The notes below the pieces were generated by a model. The model made no database searches. It was given only the letters and a program-made list of their open reading frames with translations, and was not told where the DNA came from. A DNA stretch of 64,000 bases from Gammaproteobacteria bacterium. Its GTDB lineage: Bacteria > Pseudomonadota > Gammaproteobacteria > Pseudomonadales > Azotimanducaceae. The stretch lies in the NCBI GenBank assembly GCA_028821515.1, contig JAPPGA010000004.1, positions 1 through 64,000 of the forward strand, written 5' to 3'. A program made the position numbers and the translations under genes. Shown piece after piece: positions 58,512 to 64,000 of the stretch (within the stretch, counting starts at the first letter, position 1; each line of letters begins with the position of its first letter).

Positions 58512-59738
58512 TCACGTTGCCGGGGCGGCTTTCTCGTCGGGTTTGTACGGGAAGCGGTACTCGACCCGCACGCCTTCGGTCGGTACCGGGAGCGCATCGA
58601 CAAAGGCCGGGCGGTAGCGCGCGCGTCGCGTCGCCTTTCGGACCTTGAACTCCATCATGCCCTCCGGCTCCGAGCGCAGCGTGGACAGATCGGAGACCAG
58701 ACCCCGATCCGACACGGTAAGCGCCAGCTCGACGACGCCGTCCTCGGTGATTCCGACAGCCGGTATGGGTGGCGGCGGCAGCGGGAGGTACAGTGGCGTC
58801 GGGTCCCTGAACACGGAGTTCAGTCCTTCCGGATCGGATTCGAGGAGTTCCCATATCCGGGTATAGAGCGGGAACGCGCGGTTGTACTTCTCGAACAGCA
58901 GGTACCAGTCGGCGAGCTCGAGCATGGCGCCGGCGATTTCCTCGTCCGACCCTTCCGGCTTCGCCATCTCGATGTTGATCACTTCGATCAGCGCGCGTTC
59001 TCCCGGACTGAAGTTGTTCAGCTGCACGTTATGGAAGCGGTTGTCGCGGTAGCTCGGCGAGTCGCTCGCCGGTCTGCTCTCGCTCACGCTCGTCGGAAAT
59101 CTCTCTTCGCGAAATGTGCGGGCCAATCCCTTGAGGGCCCTGATCGTCTGTGGGTCGTCGGCGGGCAGGTGGCGTTTGCCCAACAGGACAGCCCGGCCCA
59201 ACAGCCTGCGGGCGAGAAAGATGTTGCGCTCCGTGTTGTACCAGTCGGCGAGGGTGAAGAGGCCCGGAATCAGCTTGGGATCGTCGTTGCCGTAGGCGCG
59301 AACCATGATATTGAAAGCGTACTCGTGGCGGTCGTTGGCCACTTCGCGGTTGCCGAGTGCAGCGTACGCGGTCGCTTCCCGGTAGACCGCTTCGACCTGT
59401 TCGGGGGTGAACAGTCCCTTGTTGACCCGCGTGATCAGCAGAGACCGGTCGTATGCGTCCAGGGCGCCGACGACATCGGCCATCCCGAGCCGCGCGTCGC
59501 CGAGCAGCATCAATGGCTGTGCCAGCTCGATGTCATGCCGGTGCGAACGGTCTTCGATTTCCTCGACCAACTGCTCGGCCGCCGCCGCCGCTTCCGGGAA
59601 CTCGCTCGCATCGATCTGGACCTCGATGCGCGTCAACGGACTGCTTTCCACCCGCAACGCGTCGCGAATCGTCTCATCGGCCCAAGCGTTGCCGGCCATG
59701 GCAAACAAGGCCGAAATGAAGCCTGCGCGATACTTCAT
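58512..59738 (-). CDS. Exported TPR-like protein with a TonB-like C-terminal domain
   Basis: 408 residues from ATG 59738 (GGGAG upstream), with a signal peptide (YRAGFISALFAMAGNAWA). Residues 25-290 are helical repeats (AAAAAEQLVEEIEDRSHRHD; ALDAYDRSLLITRVNKGLFT; ARRLLGRAVLLGKRHLPADD). From about 325 a TonB C-terminal-like domain follows: GVVELALTVSDRGLVSDLST then KATRRARYRPAFVDALPVPT and VRVEYRFPY. No membrane anchor is seen. It reads the same way as the envelope-machine operon, separated by about 300 bp holding a palindromic repeat, so it may be part of the same unit. Confidence 0.7.
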   Translation of the reverse strand: MKYRAGFISALFAMAGNAWADETIRDALRVESSPLTRIEVQIDASEFPEAAAAAEQLVEEIEDRSHRHDIELAQPLMLLGDARLGMADVVGALDAYDRSLLITRVNKGLFTPEQVEAVYREATAYAALGNREVANDRHEYAFNIMVRAYGNDDPKLIPGLFTLADWYNTERNIFLARRLLGRAVLLGKRHLPADDPQTIRALKGLARTFREERFPTSVSESRPASDSPSYRDNRFHNVQLNNFSPGERALIEVINIEMAKPEGSDEEIAGAMLELADWYLLFEKYNRAFPLYTRIWELLESDPEGLNSVFRDPTPLYLPLPPPPIPAVGITEDGVVELALTVSDRGLVSDLSTLRSEPEGMMEFKVRKATRRARYRPAFVDALPVPTEGVRVEYRFPYKPDEKAAPAT

Positions 59739-59900
59739 CGTAATCTCCCGGGCGAATCCGCTTGAGCGCGTGCTTCGCCCACTTACGAGTGTCATGCCGC
59801 CTCGCGCCGCAGTCAAGGGCTTTGGCTCCGATTGTTCCCCTGATTGGGGTATTGCCGCCCGGTATGATTTTTGCGGGGCATCTCGGCTACCATCGAGGGC

Positions 59901-60146
59901 ATGCCTGCGCCCATCCCCGCTGCGGACTTCGAAATCGACGCGGTCGGACTCGTCTGTCCGGAGCCGCTCATGATCGTGCGCAACAAGGTAAGGGAGATGC
60001 AGCCGGGCGAGACGGTCCATATCGTTGCCACGGATCCATCGACAACCCGTGACTTTCGGAACTTCTGCCGATTCATGGGTCACGAGCTGCGCGAGCTGGG
60101 GGCGTCGGGGCCCCGGCTGGAATTCGTCATCGAGAAGCGGGCGTGA
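59901..60146 (+). CDS. tusA: TusA family sulfur carrier
   Basis: 81 residues from ATG 59901. AVGLVCPEPLMIVRNKVREM contains the CPxP motif with the sulfur-carrying cysteine; the C-terminus is short (ELRELGASGPRLEFVIEKRA). Family members pass persulfide sulfur for tRNA thiolation (TusA) or other uses. A TTG at 59871 would add ten residues. The stop overlaps the next GTG. Confidence 0.85.
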   Translation: MPAPIPAADFEIDAVGLVCPEPLMIVRNKVREMQPGETVHIVATDPSTTRDFRNFCRFMGHELRELGASGPRLEFVIEKRA

Positions 60147-60589
60147 GCTTCTACTTCGCCTATGGCAGCAACATGAACCCGCATCGTGTGACCGAACGCG
60201 GCATCGGTTTCGACCGCGTCAGCGCGGCGCGGGCGCCGGGTTTCCAGGTGCGGTTCGAGAAGCGCTCGCGCCTGCAGCCGGAAGCCGGGCACGCCAACCT
60301 GGCATACAGCAAGAGGGGCGTGGCGGAAGGCGTCCTCTATCGGCTGACCGATGACGCCCAGATCGTGAAGATGGACCCCTACGAGGGCGTGCCTGTCCAC
60401 TACAGCCGCGATTCGATTCTTGTCGAGACAGAGCACGGCTCCACCTGGGCATGGACTTATTTTGCCAACCGCGCCGTGATCGCGTCGGATCTCAAGCCGC
60501 CGCCCTGGTACGTGGCGCACATGACGGCCGGCGAACAGTATCTCTCGGCCGAATACACCGCCTGGCTGCGCTCCGTCGAATGCCTCTGA
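60143..60589 (+). CDS. Gamma-glutamylcyclotransferase family protein
   Basis: 148 residues from GTG 60143. FYFAYGSNMNPHRV is the (Y/F)-G-S-N substrate-binding motif. AEGVLYRLTDDAQIVKMDPY followed by EGVPVHYSRDSIL matches the family core with the Glu at the active site. Cuts gamma-glutamyl amines to 5-oxoproline or a related reaction. Coupled to tusA. Confidence 0.85.
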   Translation: MSFYFAYGSNMNPHRVTERGIGFDRVSAARAPGFQVRFEKRSRLQPEAGHANLAYSKRGVAEGVLYRLTDDAQIVKMDPYEGVPVHYSRDSILVETEHGSTWAWTYFANRAVIASDLKPPPWYVAHMTAGEQYLSAEYTAWLRSVECL

Positions 60590-60644
60590 AAGCCTGTCCG
60601 CATCGCTGGCGAAACCGCCGGCTTCCCGTCGCACCCGCCTGACG

Positions 60645-61724
60645 TTGGCCGAGAACTGCGACACGGTAGTCATCGGCGCGGGTGTGATCGGGCTCGCGGT
60701 GGCGCGGGAGCTCGCCATGGCCGGGCGCGAAGTGCTGATACTGGAGCGCAACGCGCTGATCGGCGCGGAGACCAGCAGCCGCAACTCGGAAGTGATCCAC
60801 GCCGGAATCTACTACCCGACGGGATCGGTCAAGGCCGAGACGTGCGTACGTGGAAAGGCGCTACTGTACGACTACTGCGATCGGCGGCACGTGCCGTACA
60901 ACCGCGTCGGCAAGCTCATCGTGGCGACCACCGAGGCACAACTGGACGTGCTGCGCGGCTATCAGCGCCAGGCGCTGCGCAACGGCGTCGGCGAACTGCC
61001 CTGGCTGGACCGCGGCGACGTGGCGCGCCTCGAACCCGAGGTCCGATGCCTGGCGGGAATCTTCTCGGAAACGACCGGTGTCATCGACAGCCATGCCTTC
61101 ATGCTGAGCCTGCACGGAGACGTGGAAGCGCACGGCGGGATCGTGTCGTTCCACACCGAAGTCACGGATCTGGATCGGGAAGACGGCCGATTGTGCGTGC
61201 GTTGCGGCGATTTCGACCTGGCCGCCGAAATCGTGGTCAATGCCGCGGGACTCGACGCGCCACGGGTCGCGAGTGCCGTCGGCGGCAACTGGCACAGCTA
61301 CTACGCGAAAGGACACTACTACGCGCTGTCGGGCCGAAGCCCGTTTACCCACCTGGTGTACCCGGTGGCCGAGCCCGGTGGCCTTGGCGTGCACGTGACC
61401 CTGGACATGGCCGGCCAAGCCCGTTTCGGTCCCGATGTCGTGTGGATCGATGAGGCCGACTATGCTTTCGACGCGGCGAATCGGGACAGTTTCGTCGAGG
61501 CCATCCGGACGTACTACCCGGGGCTCGATCCCGATCGGCTGCACCCCGACTACACGGGCATCCGTCCCAAGCTCGCGCCCGCCGGGAGCCCAACGTCGGA
61601 CTTCGTCATCGAGGGCCCGGCGGAACACGGAATCCCGGGCCTCGTCAATCTGCTCGGGATCGAATCGCCGGGAATCACGTCGTCCTTCGCCATAGCGGAA
61701 CGGGTGGCGCGCCTTCTGGCCTAG
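60645..61724 (+). CDS. FAD-dependent oxidoreductase, L-2-hydroxyglutarate oxidase-like
   Basis: 359 residues from TTG 60645. The FAD-binding GxGxxG is in TVVIGAGVIGLAVARELAMA, followed by ETSSRNSEVIHAGIYYPTGS, a signature of the LhgO/YbgH-type DAO family. VVNAAGLDAPRVAS and GHYYALSGRSP are further blocks, ending LVNLLGIESPGITSSFAIAE. It oxidises a 2-hydroxyacid. The substrate, probably L-2-hydroxyglutarate, is inferred from family likeness. Confidence 0.85.
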   Translation: MAENCDTVVIGAGVIGLAVARELAMAGREVLILERNALIGAETSSRNSEVIHAGIYYPTGSVKAETCVRGKALLYDYCDRRHVPYNRVGKLIVATTEAQLDVLRGYQRQALRNGVGELPWLDRGDVARLEPEVRCLAGIFSETTGVIDSHAFMLSLHGDVEAHGGIVSFHTEVTDLDREDGRLCVRCGDFDLAAEIVVNAAGLDAPRVASAVGGNWHSYYAKGHYYALSGRSPFTHLVYPVAEPGGLGVHVTLDMAGQARFGPDVVWIDEADYAFDAANRDSFVEAIRTYYPGLDPDRLHPDYTGIRPKLAPAGSPTSDFVIEGPAEHGIPGLVNLLGIESPGITSSFAIAERVARLLA

Positions 61725-61739
61725 TGCCGGTCGAGTGCC

Positions 61740-62633
61740 CTAGTCGGTTTCTCGCTCGACGGACGAAGTATGTGCATCGAGGAACCGGCGCAGGTGGCCG
61801 GTCAGAATCTCCGGCTGGTCTATCGGGATGAGGGTGCGACTGTCGTCGATCCATGCGAGTTCCGCGTTCGGAAAGTGCGTGACCAGTCGTTCCGCGTGTG
61901 CCGGCGGCATCAGCCTGTCGTCGCGTGCCCACACGATGAGAACCGGTCCGCGGTAATCCTTTTGTCGCCCTGCCCATTCCAAGAGTTGCCTGCTGGTCAG
62001 CGCGGTTCGGAGGTACTTGCCGAGGTCGTGTCGGATCCTCGAGTCGTGGCGTGCCGGTGCGATCCAATTCATGAAGAGGTGATCTGGCACGCCCTTCTTC
62101 GACAGGCTGCCGAAGGTGAACGAGAGCCGTCGGATCCGGCGTGACCGCAATGACTGCACGGCGAGAAAGATGCCACCGGGCAGAAAAGCGCTGAGTCTCA
62201 GCAACCGGCCGGGAAGACCGGGGGGATAGTTGTCGAACGCTTCGCATGAGACGAGCACGAGGTTCGCCACACGGGTCGAACGGCCCGGCCAGACGACCAG
62301 TTGCGCGCCGCCCCAGTCGTTGCAGACGAGTGTGACGTCGCTTAGTTGCAGCTCCTTGAGAAAGTCGGCAATCAGCTTTGCGAGCGAACCCAGGCTCAGG
62401 TCCGCCGTTTCTGGCATGGGGCGAGGGTGGGCGCCGAACGGCAGTTCGGGAACGATGCATCGGTAGCGATGCCGAAGATCGTCCACCACCTGCGACCACA
62501 ATGTGCCGTTCATCAGCACGCCATGCAGGAACACGACGACGGGTCCGTCGCCGCCTGTGTCGGAGTAGAGGAATCCCGCCTCGGTCGGTCCTTCGAGTCG
62601 CCTCCGCGGCTCCGGCTCGACTGGGCTGGGCAC
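61740..62633 (-). CDS. Alpha/beta hydrolase of the haloalkane dehalogenase-like group
   Basis: 297 residues from GTG 62633, whose G is the last base of the upstream stop. VVFLHGVLMNGTLWSQVVDD gives the HG oxyanion motif. The nucleophile elbow is LVCNDWGGAQL (Asp in place of Ser, as in dehalogenase/epoxide hydrolase relatives). The region where the catalytic His is expected reads WIDDSRTLIPIDQPEIL, with Thr where His would be. A similar DSxTLIP end occurs in other family members, as I recall, so activity may be altered or lost. Substrate unknown. Confidence 0.75.
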   Translation of the reverse strand: MPSPVEPEPRRRLEGPTEAGFLYSDTGGDGPVVVFLHGVLMNGTLWSQVVDDLRHRYRCIVPELPFGAHPRPMPETADLSLGSLAKLIADFLKELQLSDVTLVCNDWGGAQLVVWPGRSTRVANLVLVSCEAFDNYPPGLPGRLLRLSAFLPGGIFLAVQSLRSRRIRRLSFTFGSLSKKGVPDHLFMNWIAPARHDSRIRHDLGKYLRTALTSRQLLEWAGRQKDYRGPVLIVWARDDRLMPPAHAERLVTHFPNAELAWIDDSRTLIPIDQPEILTGHLRRFLDAHTSSVERETD

Positions 62634-63913
62634 TACGCCTGGCGGTAGCGCGCCAGGAAGCGTTCCATCCGGCCGATGGCGTCCGTCAGTTCGTCGACCC
62701 TCGGCAGGAACACGAGACGTATATGGTCCGGCTTCGGCCAGTTGAAGCCGGTCCCCTGGATCACGAGGATGTGCTCCTCGCGCAGCAGGTCGAGAACGAA
62801 TCGCTCGTCGTCGGAAATATTGAAGCGTTTCGCATCGATTCGCGGGAACAGGTAGAGCGCTCCCCTGGGCTTGACGCACGAGACGCCGGGGATCGCTTCC
62901 ACTAGCGCGTGGGCATGGGTGCGCTGCTCTTCAAGCCTCCCGCCGGGACGGATCAGCGCTTCGATGCTCTGGGTGCCGCCGAGTGCGGTCTGGATCGCGT
63001 GTTGCGTCGGCACGTTGGCGCAGAGCCGCATCGACGCCAGGATGTCGAGCCCCTCCATGTAGTCGGCGGCGCGGCGCTTGGCCCCGCTCACCACCATCCA
63101 GCCCGTGCGAAAACCCGGTGCCCGGTACGCTTTCGACAGGCCGTTGAACGTGATCGTGAGCACATCGGCCGGAATGGAAGCGAGGGGGATGTACTGCGCG
63201 TCGTCGTAGATGACCTTGGCGTATATCTCGTCCGCCAGGACGACCAGGTCGCGCTGTTCGGCCCAGCGCACCAGTTCCGTCAGGCAGCCGCGTTCGTAGA
63301 CCGCGCCCGTGGGATTGTTCGGATTGATAATGACGATGGCCTTGGTGCGCCGCGTCGTCTTCGCGCGAATGTCGGCCATGTCGGGCATCCAGCCCGCGCC
63401 CTCGTCGCACATGTAGTGCACCGGCACGCCGCCGGCAAGGCGCGTGACCGCGGTCCATAGTGGGTAGTCCGGCGCAGGGATAAGCACCTCGTCGCCATCG
63501 TTCAGCAACCCCTGCACGGCCATGCCGATCAGTTCGCTCACGCCGTTGCCGATGTAGATGTCGTCGACCTCCACGTCTGGAATGTCCAGTTGCTGGCAGT
63601 GCTGCATGATCGCCTTGCGGGCCGAGAAAATGCCCTTGGAGTCGGCGTAGCCCTGGCTCTCGGGAAGGTTGTGAATGACGTCGCGCAGGATTTCGTCCGG
63701 GGTCTCGAAACCGAATGGCGCGGTGTTGCCGAGATTGAGCTTCAGGATCCGGTGGCCTTCCTCCTCGAGCCGGTGTGCTTCGTGGAGGACGGGTCCGCGT
63801 ATCTCGTAACAGACATCGTCGAGCTTCGTCGACTTCACGAAGTCACGCCGGGGCTGCGCCAGGGCGGTGACCTCGGCGCCGCCGATATTTGCCGTCTTGT
63901 CAGTGCTTTGCAC
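62633..63913 (-). CDS. alaA: Glutamate-pyruvate aminotransferase (AlaA-like)
   Basis: About 426 residues. The class I aminotransferase signature runs from FVKSTKLDDVCYEIRGPVLH, through ILKLNLGNTAPFGFETPDEI, INPNNPTGAVYERGCL, and the PLP Lys in FNGLSKAYRAPGFRTGWM, to GALYLFPRIDAKRFNISDDE. It converts pyruvate and glutamate to alanine and 2-oxoglutarate. GTG 63913 is used, with a TAAACT-like -10 further upstream; a GTG at 63838, just before KSTKLDD, is also possible. Confidence 0.85.
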   Translation of the reverse strand: MQSTDKTANIGGAEVTALAQPRRDFVKSTKLDDVCYEIRGPVLHEAHRLEEEGHRILKLNLGNTAPFGFETPDEILRDVIHNLPESQGYADSKGIFSARKAIMQHCQQLDIPDVEVDDIYIGNGVSELIGMAVQGLLNDGDEVLIPAPDYPLWTAVTRLAGGVPVHYMCDEGAGWMPDMADIRAKTTRRTKAIVIINPNNPTGAVYERGCLTELVRWAEQRDLVVLADEIYAKVIYDDAQYIPLASIPADVLTITFNGLSKAYRAPGFRTGWMVVSGAKRRAADYMEGLDILASMRLCANVPTQHAIQTALGGTQSIEALIRPGGRLEEQRTHAHALVEAIPGVSCVKPRGALYLFPRIDAKRFNISDDERFVLDLLREEHILVIQGTGFNWPKPDHIRLVFLPRVDELTDAIGRMERFLARYRQA

Positions 63914-64000
63914 GTCCGGTGACCCCGCGTAGAATCCTGCCGAGGCGATGGGGCCGCGAAGTTTAGCAGGGGCCGGTGACGTATGCATAAGGCTGAAGAC

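Overview
The window is GC-rich chromosomal DNA from a Gram-negative bacterium, most likely a gammaproteobacterium. The clues are a sufBCDS-A-T-E operon, an AlaA-type transaminase, a TusA family protein, a Zur/ZnuD-type zinc locus, a sodium-type oxaloacetate decarboxylase, and many lipoprotein and outer-membrane genes. A 1789-residue exported protein carries cadherin-like, fibronectin III, scavenger-receptor (SRCR) and leucine-rich-repeat domains. That combination suggests association with a marine animal such as a sponge; this is inference, not proof.

Layout. 1-6.6 kb is accessory DNA: a tyrosine recombinase with a small helix-turn-helix gene, then a possible 5.1 kb integrative element bounded by two 22-bp direct repeats (21 of 22 identical). 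It carries a P4-type integrase, two tiny overlapping membrane-protein genes, a DUF3800 gene, two PD-(D/E)XK-like nuclease genes (one frameshifted) and an unknown gene. 6.9-10.5 kb is a zinc locus: Zur, a MerC-domain protein and a His/Asp/Glu-rich TonB receptor, with a Zur-box-like palindrome between the last two. 10.6-16.6 kb has a methyltransferase-like membrane protein and the giant eukaryote-like surface protein. 16.8-19.7 kb is a three-gene catabolic operon. 20-29.3 kb holds a repeat lipoprotein, an octahaem TPR cytochrome, a retropepsin-like protease, a hot-dog protein, a CDF transporter, and a DUF4166 / TIGR01777 / DCC operon headed by a decayed regulator. tRNA-Arg(ACG) precedes oadGAB; a DUF5916 outer-membrane protein and a coupled gene follow; tRNA-Arg(CCT) precedes a pair of selenodomain-associated transferases. 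39-45 kb is the suf operon, read leftward from a palindromic IscR-like site.

From 46.6 to 58.2 kb, eleven leftward genes lie within 30 bp of each other or overlap, and a twelfth (TonB-like) lies 0.3 kb upstream. They encode a TolQ/ExbB-type channel, two proteins joining an ExbD-like membrane anchor to a von Willebrand A domain, a degenerate Hsp70/actin-like protein, a PEGA-SUMF1 protein, a membrane repeat protein, four lipoproteins (one collagen-like) and a small exported protein. I read this as a proton-driven trans-envelope machine that I cannot match to a named system; it is the strongest candidate here for an undescribed system. 59.9-64 kb is ordinary metabolism.

A second theme is a dispersed palindromic repeat of about 85-90 bp. 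One copy is read in frame as the C-terminus of SufD. Three tandem 87-bp copies are read in frame before a glycosyltransferase and encode a related peptide. One copy is intergenic and a partial copy lies near the zinc locus. This resembles the protein-invading palindromic elements described in Rickettsia.
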